Assembly: GCA_016720145.1 (NCBI GenBank)
Contig: JADJXV010000001.1
Coordinates: 372,001-436,000 of the forward strand
DNA: 64,000 nt
Direction of reading: 5' to 3'
Origin: Ignavibacteria bacterium
GTDB lineage: Bacteria; Bacteroidota; Ignavibacteria; Kapaibacteriales; UBA961
The position numbers and the translations under genes were made by a program. The notes beneath the pieces are model-generated. The model saw nothing but the letters and a program-made list of their open reading frames with translations. It was not told the DNA's origin and searched no databases. Shown here in pieces: positions 29,230 to 38,237 of this stretch (position 1 is the stretch's first letter; every line of letters starts with the position of its first letter).

Positions 29230-29265
29230 CTATTTAACTATTTAACAAATATAAAGGTTGTAACA

Positions 29266-29724
29266 ATGAAAAAAATACAATACACTCTTCACATCAGTGC
29301 GCCTGCAAGCAAAGTCTATGATGCAATGTTGGGTATTACCAACAAATCAACGTATGAACAATGGACTGCGGCCTTCAATCCTACATCGACCTATGAAGGC
29401 AGTTGGGATAAAGGCAGCAAAATGCTATTTGTAGGTACCGATGAAAAGGGCGAAAAAGGTGGAATGGTTTCTGAGATTGTTGATATTAATCCAAATCGAT
29501 TTGTTTCTATTCGCCACTACGGACTGGTACAGGGAAATAAAGAAATCACAGAAGGTCCGGAAGTGGAAAAATGGGCAAACGGATTTGAGAATTATACCTT
29601 TGAAGAAAACAACGGAAGTACTATGGTGACTGTTGACTTAGATACCACAGACGATTTTGTGGATTTTATGAACGAGACCTACCCAAAGGCACTTGATACG
29701 TTAAAAGAAATTTGTGAAAAGTAA
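29266..29724 (+). CDS. SRPBCC domain protein
   Basis: 152 residues of the START-like fold: YTLHISAPASKVYDAMLGIT, YEQWTAAFNPTSTYEGSW, GSKMLFVG, and the C-terminal helix ETYPKALDTLKEICEK. AAAGG lies 10 bases before the ATG. It is distinct in sequence from the SRPBCC gene at 28336, so it is not a recent duplicate. Confidence 0.87.
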   Translation: MKKIQYTLHISAPASKVYDAMLGITNKSTYEQWTAAFNPTSTYEGSWDKGSKMLFVGTDEKGEKGGMVSEIVDINPNRFVSIRHYGLVQGNKEITEGPEVEKWANGFENYTFEENNGSTMVTVDLDTTDDFVDFMNETYPKALDTLKEICEK

Positions 29725-29732
29725 TATCTTTT

Positions 29733-29948
29733 ACAGTTCGAGCAGTTCTTATACGAAAATTGATTAAAATTGTCATTCTGGGAGGTCCCGCCGTTCTTCC
29801 CTGAGAATGGTTCTGAATGACAGCATAGTTGTACATACGTTTCTATCATATTCATATCTTTATTAGAACTGCCCCTCAACATAAGCCCATAAAACGTACT
29901 GCTCTATCAACGTGCAAATGTCTCGTTGGTAAGTAATTACAGTTAGTT
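29733..29948. repeat. Cloverleaf repeat, copy B, with an insertion in its first hairpin
   Basis: Left arm GCAGTTCTTA (29742-29751) and right arm TTAGAACTGC (29863-29872) are the two halves of the first hairpin, here separated by about 110 bp that contain a second palindrome (29772-29821). The rest matches the family: CAACGTGCAAATGTCTCGTT, then AAGTAATTACAG. Confidence 0.75.
29772..29821. repeat. 50-bp palindrome nested in cloverleaf copy B
   Basis: GTCATTC at one end and GAATGAC at the other, with CGCCGTTCTTCCCTGAGAAT inside. It has the look of a REP-type hairpin and lies exactly where the other cloverleaf copies have a 3-base loop. Confidence 0.7.
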
Positions 29949-30015
29949 TAAAAAAATGAACGAGTACAAATTTTAGAGCACATTACTATTGAATTTTATT
30001 TCGTAAATTTAAGCC

Positions 30016-30255
30016 ATGGATATTAAAGAACTAATCACAATCGACAATGACATACTTGGCGGGCAGACTGTTTTTAAAGGAACACGTGTGCCTGTTGAAT
30101 CCTTATTTGATCATCTTGAGGCGGGCATTTCTTTGGACTCCTTTCTCGAAGACTTTCCAACGGTGACAAAAGAACAAGCTATCGCATTATTAGAATGGGC
30201 AAATAAAATATTCAACACCAAAAACTTAGATCAACTTTATGCTGCTGTTGCTTGA
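30016..30255 (+). CDS. DUF433 antitoxin-like protein
   Basis: 79 residues of the DUF433 helix-turn-helix family: TIDNDILGGQTVFKGTRVPV, LFDHLEAGISLDSFLEDFP, VTKEQAIALLEWA. Such proteins pair with DUF5615 PIN-like nucleases in toxin-antitoxin-like modules, and the next gene is exactly that, overlapping by 17 bp. It would bind DNA and neutralise its partner. Confidence 0.9.
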   Translation: MDIKELITIDNDILGGQTVFKGTRVPVESLFDHLEAGISLDSFLEDFPTVTKEQAIALLEWANKIFNTKNLDQLYAAVA

Positions 30256-30567
30256 TGAAAATCTACCTAAACGACTCAAACTAGATTTTCCAGAACATGA
30301 AATTTATAAGGTTCGAGACAAAGAGTGGAATGGTATCAAAAACGGAGAGCTTTTAAAGCTATTAATTCAAAATACTTTGATGCACTTTTAACCTTCGACA
30401 AGAACTTACAGCATCAGCAAAATTTCGTGAAATATACAATTGCAGTATTTGTATTATCAGCAAAGATTAACAGCTATGAAGAGTTGACCATTCTAACACC
30501 GAAGATTAAAGAATTTCTAAATAATCCTCCACTTCCAGTTGGCGGAATTGTTATTGCTTCGGAATAA
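30239..30567 (+). CDS. DUF5615 PIN-like toxin (frameshifted)
   Basis: About 109 residues of the Mut7-C/DUF5615 PIN-like family, expected to be an RNase partner of the DUF433 protein. The first frame from the ATG at 30239 reads MLLLLDENLPKRLKLDFPEH and EWNGIKNGELLKLLIQN. The second reads YFDALLTFDKNLQHQQNF and PLPVGGIVIASE to 30567. Restoring one base in CAAAATAC near 30371 joins them. The acidic DEN and TFDKN motifs of the active site are retained. Confidence 0.85.
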
Positions 30568-30573
30568 ATCAAT

Positions 30574-30658
30574 ACCCAACAAATGGCTTGGCAAAAATGT
30601 GGCTATACGGAAGTATCAAAGTCAGTAGCAAATATCCAAACTTCTGTATGTGTTGGGC
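30574..30658. other. attC-like inverted site after the DUF5615 gene
   Basis: ACCCAAC at 30574-30580 and GTTGGGC at 30652-30658 fit the integron simple-site patterns RYYYAAC and GTTRRRY, 85 bp end to end, seven bases after a stop codon. An inner CTTGG/CCAA pair adds weak symmetry. No intI gene is in the window, so this is a suggestion only. The rest of 30659-30837 holds no ORF. Confidence 0.3.
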
Positions 30659-30837
30659 AAACAAATTTTGACTTAAGTTCTTTATTTTATATATAGTTTC
30701 AATTAGCTGTAGTTTTAGGCAAACGAAATTCTAATCCCACCCCTTCGCAATGCTCAGTTTGTTTGTAACCCGCATAAAACGACAAAAATGACCGTTAACC
30801 AGTTAACCTATAGAAAATGAATTGGATGCTTGCTGGT

Positions 30838-31014
30838 TCAGATCCATCGGAGCGGAATCTTACTATAAATTGTACCTAAGTCAAGTGTTAAGCTCCAGCG
30901 GAGCGACATGTACCATCGTAGAATCACTGACTATATCGCTCCGATGGAGCTGAATAGAGTTTGAGGTCGTAATTTCTATTACTATTTCGCCCTTCCAGGG
31001 CTATTGAACACTTG
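30838..31014 (-). repeat. Composite palindrome repeat, copy 2 (inverted)
   Basis: On the minus strand it reads AGCCCTGGAAGGGCGAAATA, then AGCTCCATCGGAGCGATATA, then TGTCGCTCCGCTGGAGCTT, the same order as the plus-strand copy at 23691-23857. Confidence 0.85.
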
Positions 31015-31088
31015 AATTTCTTTCGGGAAATTATGATAAAACATTGTGTACTATTAGTTCAGCTTTACGTATTAATTCCCATACCATC

Positions 31089-31535
31089 ATGACTCAAGAA
31101 ATACCCCTAAAAATTATAATAGAACATCCACCCGTCGGCATCGACTTTGGATTACAGAGGGGAAGTGGGAACACTTACGAGACCATTCAAATACAACGAT
31201 CGAGCGAGAAAAATCTCAAGTTTGAGTTCACTATTACCGTCAAGCCTTCGAAAGATGGACTTCCCAACTTTCTGGGTCCCTTCGTTCAAGGGCCGACGAG
31301 TCAGCGTTTTGTGTATATTGATATCGGTGCTTGCGCCGGTCAACACACCCACTGGAGTCGCCGGATGAAAATTCCTTTAATCGGGATTGATTGGGATACT
31401 ATCAGGGCATTATCTACTAATAGTTCACTCATGCTTGTCGCAAGAGTGCATGGCACCGGAAAAGACAATGGGCCTACTTGTGGAACGGTCAAACCGTTTG
31501 AGGGTTGGCATATTGTGGATCGGGCTATTGGATAA
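31089..31535 (+). CDS. DUF5990 family protein
   Basis: 148 residues from the ATG at 31089 (the frame is open further upstream, but the family starts here: MTQEIPLKIIIEHPPVGIDF). Other landmarks are LQRGSGNTYETIQ, PNFLGPFVQGP, RFVYIDIG and GTGKDNGPTCGTVKPFEGW. Compact, soluble, uncharacterised; found scattered in accessory DNA. Confidence 0.85.
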   Translation: MTQEIPLKIIIEHPPVGIDFGLQRGSGNTYETIQIQRSSEKNLKFEFTITVKPSKDGLPNFLGPFVQGPTSQRFVYIDIGACAGQHTHWSRRMKIPLIGIDWDTIRALSTNSSLMLVARVHGTGKDNGPTCGTVKPFEGWHIVDRAIG

Positions 31536-31536
31536 G

Positions 31537-31809
31537 ATGGTATATATCAAGGCATTCCTGTTCTGTACTGCCTCAGCAACAGCAGGGAAATACTCGCCTG
31601 TGAATCAAATGCTCAAAAGTAGCGGGACGATAAAATTTAAAGTAGTACTTACACGGACAACAACAGTCACAATTTTCAGATGGCAATCCCAAGTCATGGA
31701 GAACAACGACACGTCGGTTGTCCCCACGTATGGTAAAAACTGGGTAAATGGGCACACGCTTAACGACGCTGTCAATATTGGCACTTGCTGTGATAGCGCT
31801 GCTGGATAA
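31537..31809 (+). CDS. Short hypothetical protein
   Basis: 90 residues starting one base after the DUF5990 stop: MVYIKAFLFCTASATAG ... WQSQVMENNDTSVVPTYG. No family recognised. Its 3' end overlaps the start of the restriction-gene remnant, which suggests that an insertion or deletion joined unrelated sequences here. It could be spurious. Confidence 0.4.
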   Translation: MVYIKAFLFCTASATAGKYSPVNQMLKSSGTIKFKVVLTRTTTVTIFRWQSQVMENNDTSVVPTYGKNWVNGHTLNDAVNIGTCCDSAAG

Positions 31810-33079
31810 ATGGTCGAAAAATGGTATTGATACCAATGATAATACTATTAGAAAAGAGAAACTCACTGAGAGATATATCGGCAATTATTCATTGTCAAAG
31901 CTGACTATTAGCCCTAAAATTACCTTGAACAGAAACAATGATGATTACTACAAAAGTTGGTTGTTGAATTATCGAACACCGTCAACGATTGCAAAACTAA
32001 AACCTTCTCAACGATTATTACAAAAAGCATTTAATTATTATTATGATCAGGTACAAGCAAGATTTAATGAAAATAAATCTGGTGCTGAAGTATCAGATTT
32101 TCTAGAAAAAAATGTCGGTAATGGAATTGTATTTACTCAGATAATAGTCAGCAATGATCTCGATGCATTTAAAGTATTTGAAACGCCACTGGGAAGCTAT
32201 CCGCCTTGTAAAAATTCTTGTTTATTTTATTGGGGCTTTAAAGAGCCAACTAGATGGCATCCCCAACCCAGATTTACACCTAATGAATATAACAGGTTGT
32301 TTAAGCATCACGTGAATCACACTCCACACAACATTTCTTGGATTCTTTGGAAAAGATTAGCCCTTATTATACCGCATTTACCAATCCTCATGATGAACTT
32401 TGGGACAAAGAAGAAACAAAGCATTTGAAAGTGATAGATATTCTTACCGTAACGACATGTTTTTCGTTGATGATTTCGGCTATTACGTATTTACCGAGAA
32501 CTGAATTCAAAATCCTATTACGCGAATTGGCTGTCATCGTTTTTCGCTATAACATCAGCGACCTTAATCCTAATGAAGCCGAAAGGGTGTTTAGTAAAGT
32601 AGCCAATGATATCGCTAATGCCTCAATTCACGCAGGGTGCTCGAAATATAATGTACCAAGATAATTTTGAACAGGCATTTTCGACTGTAAGTGTCAATAC
32701 AAAAAGGAAGAAAGAGTTAGTAAAGTATATCATACTTAAGCTCGAAAACCAGATAGCAGGCAGATTATCAACCCGAAGAAGCAATTGCACGATTGAGCAT
32801 ATCTTACCCGAAAATCCCAGGATGTTTGGAGTGAGCCATTCCCGATGACATTGCAAGAAGACTATATCTACCGCTTGGGAAACTACACTTTATTAGAAGC
32901 AAGTATCAATAAAAAGCTGCACAACGAAATGCAGTTTGATGAAAATTACGAGCATATAAAACGTCAAACTATACACTAGCAACCGGAATGAATTTGCCAA
33001 GCGGCAGATAAATGGCGAGATTGGGAGGAGGCTTTTTCTCACAACTGAGGTGATTTGTGAGACGTTCGCCTTTTTTTGA
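31780..33079 (+). pseudogene. Decayed GmrSD-type (DUF262/DUF1524) restriction protein, C-terminal remnant
   Basis: Pieces of the C-terminal two thirds of a DUF262/DUF1524 protein (GmrSD type IV restriction family) lie in order but in several frames: ITLNRNNDDYYKSWLLN, NGIVFTQIIVSNDLDAFKVF, YTAFTNPHDELWDKEE, VIVFRYNISDLNPNEAE, KKELVKYIILKLENQ, the HNH-like CTIEHILPENP, RLGNYTLLEASINKKLHNE and FAKRQINGEIGRR. At least five frame changes occur within 1.3 kb. The N-terminal DUF262 domain with its DGQQR motif is absent. This is true decay rather than one sequencing slip. Confidence 0.8.
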
Positions 33080-33363
33080 ACCATCAAAAGTCAGTATATA
33101 AATTTAGGACTGCGTGCTTTGTTTGTGACCATGTATTCCGTAAAAAGAGACAAATTTTGTATGTTACTCACGACAAGGATGATGGCTCCTGGCAGTTTCT
33201 TTGCGGTCAAAGTGATCATACAGATGCTAATGCTAAAGTGATTTCACTCAAAGAAGCAACTAAAATTGACAAGACCATCAATGATCTTTACGAACTTCCT
33301 CTCGGCGCCGGCGCAGAAAGAAAAAGCATACAAGATATATGGATTCCGTTTACGTTTAAGTAA
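33076..33363 (+). CDS. Small protein of unknown function
   Basis: 95 residues from a TTG overlapping the remnant's stop; the exact start is uncertain, since no ATG is in frame. The core CFVCDHVF, ILYVTHDKDDGSWQFLCG and the C-terminal ELPLGAGAERKSIQDIW look like a conserved small bacterial family I cannot name. Two Cys in CFVC may bind metal. Confidence 0.65.
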   Translation: MNHQKSVYKFRTACFVCDHVFRKKRQILYVTHDKDDGSWQFLCGQSDHTDANAKVISLKEATKIDKTINDLYELPLGAGAERKSIQDIWIPFTFK

Positions 33364-33381
33364 CTACAAACAAAATAAACT

Positions 33382-34320
33382 ATGTTTTCACTATTCAAAA
33401 AAAATAAAGAAAAAACCGACGTTCCTGAATGGGCAGCATTCTTTAACAATAACGAGTATGAATCTTTCCTTCAAGCAGTAGATGCATATTTTAAAAAAGA
33501 GAATCTTGTCTACGAATGTACTGATGGCATGGTAACAGTTGGTGTAAATGATTTCGGATTTTCAATGCTTGGATTGACAAACATTGCTCAAGTTTGCAAA
33601 CAAAATAAACCAAGAAACTATGAAAGACTCGTGTACGAACATTTTCAGTCGATGGCGCGAGCAAATCAGTTTGACGCTGAGTTTACTACAATCGTTCACG
33701 ACTATGACAGCGTCAAGCACTATATTGGCGTTCGCCTATATCCCAATGACTATGCTGCTCATATTGGAAAGGAATCAACCATTGGAAAAGATTATGCAGG
33801 AGATATTTACTCTATGCTTGTTTTCGACTTACCGGATAGTGTAATCAATGTTCGGCCGGAACAAGCAGAGAAATGGGAGAAAGGGATGGATGAGTTGTTT
33901 GAGGTGGGACTCCAAAATTGTAAAAACAAATATCAATTCGATATATCACTACAAAAATTCAATTCGTTTAAAATTTGGTTCGTTCATGGCGACCATTTCT
34001 TCACCCCGAATATTGTGTTTGACTTAGGAAACTATCCAAAGCTCATAGGGACGAAAGGCACACTTATCGGCATTCCCCATAGGCATTCTGTAGTTCTTTA
34101 TCCAATTGAGAATTTAGAAGTCGTGACGGCGATAAACCAACTAATTCCAACAATATACGGGATGAATGCAGAAGGTCCGGGTTCAATAAGCAATAATCTA
34201 TTTTGGTACTATGAAGGGCAAGTTGAAAACCTTCCGTACACAATTGAAGTCAATAAACTACAGTTCTTCCCACCGGATAATTTCATGAAAATGCTTCAAA
34301 CATTGCCGAAGAAGCCGTGA
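33382..34320 (+). CDS. DUF1444-like hypothetical protein
   Basis: 312 residues, no signal peptide. Segments such as NYERLVYEHFQSM, SVKHYIGVRLYPNDY, IGKDYAGDIYSMLVFDLPDS and GTLIGIPHRHSVVLYPIENL suggest a relative of the DUF1444/YtpQ family, but I am not sure of it. It is cytosolic and 18 bp after the preceding small gene, likely in the same transcript. Confidence 0.65.
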   Translation: MFSLFKKNKEKTDVPEWAAFFNNNEYESFLQAVDAYFKKENLVYECTDGMVTVGVNDFGFSMLGLTNIAQVCKQNKPRNYERLVYEHFQSMARANQFDAEFTTIVHDYDSVKHYIGVRLYPNDYAAHIGKESTIGKDYAGDIYSMLVFDLPDSVINVRPEQAEKWEKGMDELFEVGLQNCKNKYQFDISLQKFNSFKIWFVHGDHFFTPNIVFDLGNYPKLIGTKGTLIGIPHRHSVVLYPIENLEVVTAINQLIPTIYGMNAEGPGSISNNLFWYYEGQVENLPYTIEVNKLQFFPPDNFMKMLQTLPKKP

Positions 34321-34352
34321 ATTGAATTGGAATCCTATTGCAAAGCAAAGAT

Positions 34353-34485
34353 GAATTTCCAGTCCGTGCAGTTCTTAAAATTGCCCGACAAACATGATCT
34401 AAGAAACATACTTATCAATTAACGTGCAACCGTTTCAGCAGCAAGTAGTTACGGTCATTTTTAAAAACTGACCGGACGATAATTC
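34353..34485. repeat. Cloverleaf repeat, copy C
   Basis: Outer stem GAATT / AATTC and GTCCG / CGGAC; first hairpin GCAGTTCTTAAAATTGC; conserved CGTGCAACCGTTTCAGC; third arm GGTCATTTTTAAAAACTGACC. It separates the gene ending at 34320 from the one starting at 34532. Confidence 0.8.
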
Positions 34486-34531
34486 TAAAGATATACCTCA
34501 AGTTAGAAATAGACCTCACGGTAGATAAATT

Positions 34532-34861
34532 ATGGGACAAGAACTTATTATAAATTATACAAACGAAAAAACTATAGGAGAATCCCATATAGATTCGCTT
34601 CTAAGTACTTTGAATAATTATTGTAGTGAAGGATATAAAATTGCTTTTCTTAAGAAAGATGATAGTGGGTTAGTATATGGATTTAAAATCAAAATTATAC
34701 CCGAACATGATTGGATTTGGGATGGATATATTTTTATAGGCAAAACTAATTCTACTATTCTCTTTAATATAGCCACAAGACAAGAAGTTGAACTATTTTG
34801 TTCAGCATTAAAAGAAATATTTTTAAACCATAACATCTTTATTTCATTTGAAGAAGAATAA
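34532..34861 (+). CDS. Small hypothetical protein
   Basis: 109 residues, acidic, no signal peptide or membrane segment; ends FISFEEE. Features such as ESHIDSLLSTLNNYCSEGYK and HDWIWDGYIFIG are not from a family I know. It lies alone between cloverleaf copy C and the lipoprotein at 34927 and could be an immunity-type protein, but nothing proves it. Confidence 0.6.
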   Translation: MGQELIINYTNEKTIGESHIDSLLSTLNNYCSEGYKIAFLKKDDSGLVYGFKIKIIPEHDWIWDGYIFIGKTNSTILFNIATRQEVELFCSALKEIFLNHNIFISFEEE

Positions 34862-34926
34862 ATAACTGTGATGTATGAAGTTCTCCCAAAAAACTGAACA
34901 TAAAAAATCGCGCATATCGTTACCCC

Positions 34927-35976
34927 ATGAAAAATTCCCTCCTCCTGCTCATCCTCGCATCGTGCTTCATTTCCTGTACAAACACCAAGAAAGTGGAAAC
35001 TGTGGAACGTGCCTTCTACTTTTGGAAAAAAAGTTCTCTTCGGCTTGAAAATGGTAAGGAACTTAACCGGCTCAATATTCGGAAAATCTATGTCAAATTG
35101 TTTGAAGTTGATTATAGCGAAGCCCGCGGTAATTTCCCGTATTCGAAGAATCGACCAAGTGCTTATGATTACAAGGAATATGATTCGATTACCTTTGTAC
35201 CGACGATATTTATCAAGAATGAAATTTTCCCGTATAATGATGAACAATCACTCGATAAGCTTGCCGATAACATCGTGTTTCTTGTTCAAAAGTATAGTTC
35301 GGAAGAGTTGTATGGCGGGAAAGCGAACATATTTGCCTACGATGAAATTCAAATCGACTGCGACTGGACGAAATCCACCAAAGAAAAATACTTTTATCTT
35401 CTGAAGAAAATCAAAGAGCTTTCGAAGAAAAAGTTAAGCTGTACAGTGCGGCTCTATCCGTACAAGTACCCGGATATTATGGGTGTTCCGCCGGTGGATA
35501 AAGTAACCCTCATGTGCTATAACCTCATCAAACCCCTCTCACAGCAGTCCAAAAATTCCATTCTTGATATTGAAGAACTGAAAAAATATCTGAATGAGTT
35601 TCGCACCTATCCCGTGCATCTCGATATTGCCTTGCCGACTTTTTATTGGACGCAGCATTATCAGAATAATCGCTTTATCCGGCTCATGGATATTAGTACT
35701 AATGAAGTCAAGAAGTTTGCGACGGCGGTCAAACCTTTGTGGTATCAGGTCGAACGTGATACGAGCATTAATTATAACATCTATCTCAAAGCCGGAGATC
35801 AGCTTAAATGTGAAGATGTTCCGGCAGCAGCGATTACGGAAGTCATTTCGATTATTAAGAAGAATGTCGCATTAGACAAGAATATTACCGTTAGTTTATT
35901 TGATTTGGACGACAGCACTTTTGCACAATATACCCATGAAGAAATATCTGGTTTTTTTAGCGATTTTACTAAGTAA
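34927..35976 (+). CDS. Lipoprotein, probable TIM-barrel glycosidase-like
   Basis: 349 residues. The lipoprotein signal has lipobox CFISCT. The mature protein starts with RAFYFWKKSS, then contains IRKIYVKLFEVDYSEA, ITFVPTIFIKNEIF, EIQIDCDWTKSTKEKYFYLL, RLYPYKYPDIMGVPPVD and MCYNLIKP. This is the pattern of a Bacteroidota family (possibly DUF3142-like) thought to have a glycoside-hydrolase barrel; the catalytic acid may be in QIDCDW. It overlaps the next gene by 41 bp, and the pair is a two-gene operon. Confidence 0.75.
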   Translation: MKNSLLLLILASCFISCTNTKKVETVERAFYFWKKSSLRLENGKELNRLNIRKIYVKLFEVDYSEARGNFPYSKNRPSAYDYKEYDSITFVPTIFIKNEIFPYNDEQSLDKLADNIVFLVQKYSSEELYGGKANIFAYDEIQIDCDWTKSTKEKYFYLLKKIKELSKKKLSCTVRLYPYKYPDIMGVPPVDKVTLMCYNLIKPLSQQSKNSILDIEELKKYLNEFRTYPVHLDIALPTFYWTQHYQNNRFIRLMDISTNEVKKFATAVKPLWYQVERDTSINYNIYLKAGDQLKCEDVPAAAITEVISIIKKNVALDKNITVSLFDLDDSTFAQYTHEEISGFFSDFTK

Positions 35977-38209
35977 TTATTCGAACACTTACTCCTGCGG
36001 TTATTCTCCGTATGGTGAGGATATACGGTTCTCGTTGTTCCTACCCGAGTATTTCAACTATCAGGATTTTAGCGCGTTTTATTACAATTCACCAACATTC
36101 GGGTACAGATTTGATTACCAAAATCAATACGAATCCAATGTGTATGATTGGTATGCTTTTACCAAGAATCAAGTCGCGTTGGATGAGATTAATACGTGCT
36201 TGAACACCTTGACCTACACCGATATTCAAAGCGAATCATCGAATCAGTTCGTGCAGTATCTCTTTGCCAACAAACGCGTTGATGTGATTACCTACCTGCG
36301 CACTGCAAAGAAATGCGAAGAGTACAACACATCATATATCGATGATGATTGGGAACGTAACCTCCAGCCCGTTCGCGACTATCGGACATTTTTAGTTGAA
36401 TTGCAGAAATTGACAATCGCCGAGAAAAGTGACTATCTCAAGAGAAAATACGCCTTTTTGACCATCCGCACTGCCTATTATGGGCGCGACTACGCGCTCA
36501 TGCACTCGCTGTTTACCTTCTATTTTGCTCAAGGGAAGAAAGATTATCTCTACTATTGGGCCTTGTATTTTGATGTATTTGAGAGTAATGAGCGAAGCGT
36601 TGATATTGCGAATATTATGGCTCATTCGGCAGAAAAAAAGTATGCTACTTATTATTACTTTCATCGGCAATTTACGCTTGATAACGCCCTTGCAACGGCT
36701 TCAACTCCGGCGGATAGTGCAGCAGTCTATGCATTTGCGTCGGTGCAGCGCTTAGAACCTAATCTTAATTACCTCAAAAAAATATATAATTTGAATGGTA
36801 AGTCAAGAATTCTCGACTTCTTACTCCTGCGGGAGATGAATAAAATTGAAGATTGGGTCTATACACCGTATTACACGAATTACCTGCCTTCTGTGGAGTT
36901 TGCTTCGGATCGTTTGAATTATGAACATGCCGACATTCTCTCAACACATACCCTCCGCGCACGTTCGGAAAAAGACAGAATCTACGCACAGCAACTCCTT
37001 GAATTTGTGCAATCCGTTGATCCTTCGACGATTATCGATGCACCACTCTGGAAAGCAGCCGAGATTCAACTCTTGTTTATCAGCAGAAAGTATGATGCAT
37101 GTTTGCGGGCTGTGGATGCTTTTACAAAACGCTATGCCTATGAAAAGATCATTCCCGAAATAGAAAAAATACAGGCATTATGCATCATTGCTCATCAGGA
37201 TTCCGGGAAGGCAATTATTAAGAATGAAGTCAAGTCATGTATTTTAAAATATTTACATGATGGACATTTTATATTTGCCATAGGCAGAGAACTTGAGTAT
37301 CTCAATAATCTTCCCGATGCAGTTGCATTGCTGTCAGTAGCTAATGGGCATGGTAATGATGACTACTATGAACCTATATTTAATAACTCCGTCGAATGGC
37401 AGGGGAATAGATTGCGAACATCGGGCAATTTGAAGTATTTCTATCACTATTTTGAATACTTGGATTTTGTGTATAGTGCTGAAGAGGTTAAGACGGTGGT
37501 TAATTCGCTCACTTCCACCAAACGCGATAATTTTTATAAAGTTATCTATCGTCAGGTTGAGCACGATGAAGATCAACTCAAGGATTTACTCGGCACCAAG
37601 TATATTCGGGAAAATAATCTGTTGGCGGCGCAGAAGGCGTTTGCGTCAGCTTCCAAGCGGTATTGGGAGGAAAACTACAATGCTTGGGAACGTGATAAGT
37701 ACGACGATTACTATATGTTTGAGAAAAACCCTTTTTATGACATCAACTATACACAGTCATTTATTCCGCACGAGGAAAAGTACATGGTGACGAAATTATC
37801 GGTAACCAATCACCTAATCAAGTACCTCGAAAAAGCCAACAATCCCAAAACCGAAAACAGGGATTACTATTACTTTTTAATTGCAACCTGTTATATGAAT
37901 ATGACCCAATATGGTCATTCATGGATGATGCGGAGATATTCATCAACAACGCATTATAATGAAGGAAACAACGAATCCTACACTGATGAAATAGAATACA
38001 GGAACGGCAAACTCGCCCAACAGTATTATCATTTGGCGTATGACAATGCTAAAACAGACAAATTCAAGGCCTTGTGTCTGCGAATGGAAGAGTATGCGCG
38101 GTATAATATTGGCAGTAGGTACAAAGAACTCAAATCTCGTTATCCTCAATACAGTGATGAGTTGTCTTCGTGTGTGAATTTAGAAGCGTATTTTAAGAGT
38201 CGGAGATAG
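35936..38209 (+). CDS. Large exported protein, partner of the upstream lipoprotein
   Basis: 757 residues from the ATG at 35936, chosen because it begins a signal peptide (MKKYLVFLAILLSNYSNTYS) just inside the end of the upstream gene; an earlier frame opening at 35900 would have no signal. The mature protein starts CGYSPYGEDIRFSLF. The rest is rich in Tyr and Asn and largely helical, with TPR-like character in the middle (IDAPLWKAAEIQLLF) and at the end (QQYYHLAYDNAKTDKFKALC). Function unknown. Confidence 0.75.
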   Translation: MKKYLVFLAILLSNYSNTYSCGYSPYGEDIRFSLFLPEYFNYQDFSAFYYNSPTFGYRFDYQNQYESNVYDWYAFTKNQVALDEINTCLNTLTYTDIQSESSNQFVQYLFANKRVDVITYLRTAKKCEEYNTSYIDDDWERNLQPVRDYRTFLVELQKLTIAEKSDYLKRKYAFLTIRTAYYGRDYALMHSLFTFYFAQGKKDYLYYWALYFDVFESNERSVDIANIMAHSAEKKYATYYYFHRQFTLDNALATASTPADSAAVYAFASVQRLEPNLNYLKKIYNLNGKSRILDFLLLREMNKIEDWVYTPYYTNYLPSVEFASDRLNYEHADILSTHTLRARSEKDRIYAQQLLEFVQSVDPSTIIDAPLWKAAEIQLLFISRKYDACLRAVDAFTKRYAYEKIIPEIEKIQALCIIAHQDSGKAIIKNEVKSCILKYLHDGHFIFAIGRELEYLNNLPDAVALLSVANGHGNDDYYEPIFNNSVEWQGNRLRTSGNLKYFYHYFEYLDFVYSAEEVKTVVNSLTSTKRDNFYKVIYRQVEHDEDQLKDLLGTKYIRENNLLAAQKAFASASKRYWEENYNAWERDKYDDYYMFEKNPFYDINYTQSFIPHEEKYMVTKLSVTNHLIKYLEKANNPKTENRDYYYFLIATCYMNMTQYGHSWMMRRYSSTTHYNEGNNESYTDEIEYRNGKLAQQYYHLAYDNAKTDKFKALCLRMEEYARYNIGSRYKELKSRYPQYSDELSSCVNLEAYFKSRR

Positions 38210-38237
38210 GGTGGATTTGGGGCTGAAGGGAGGTTAT

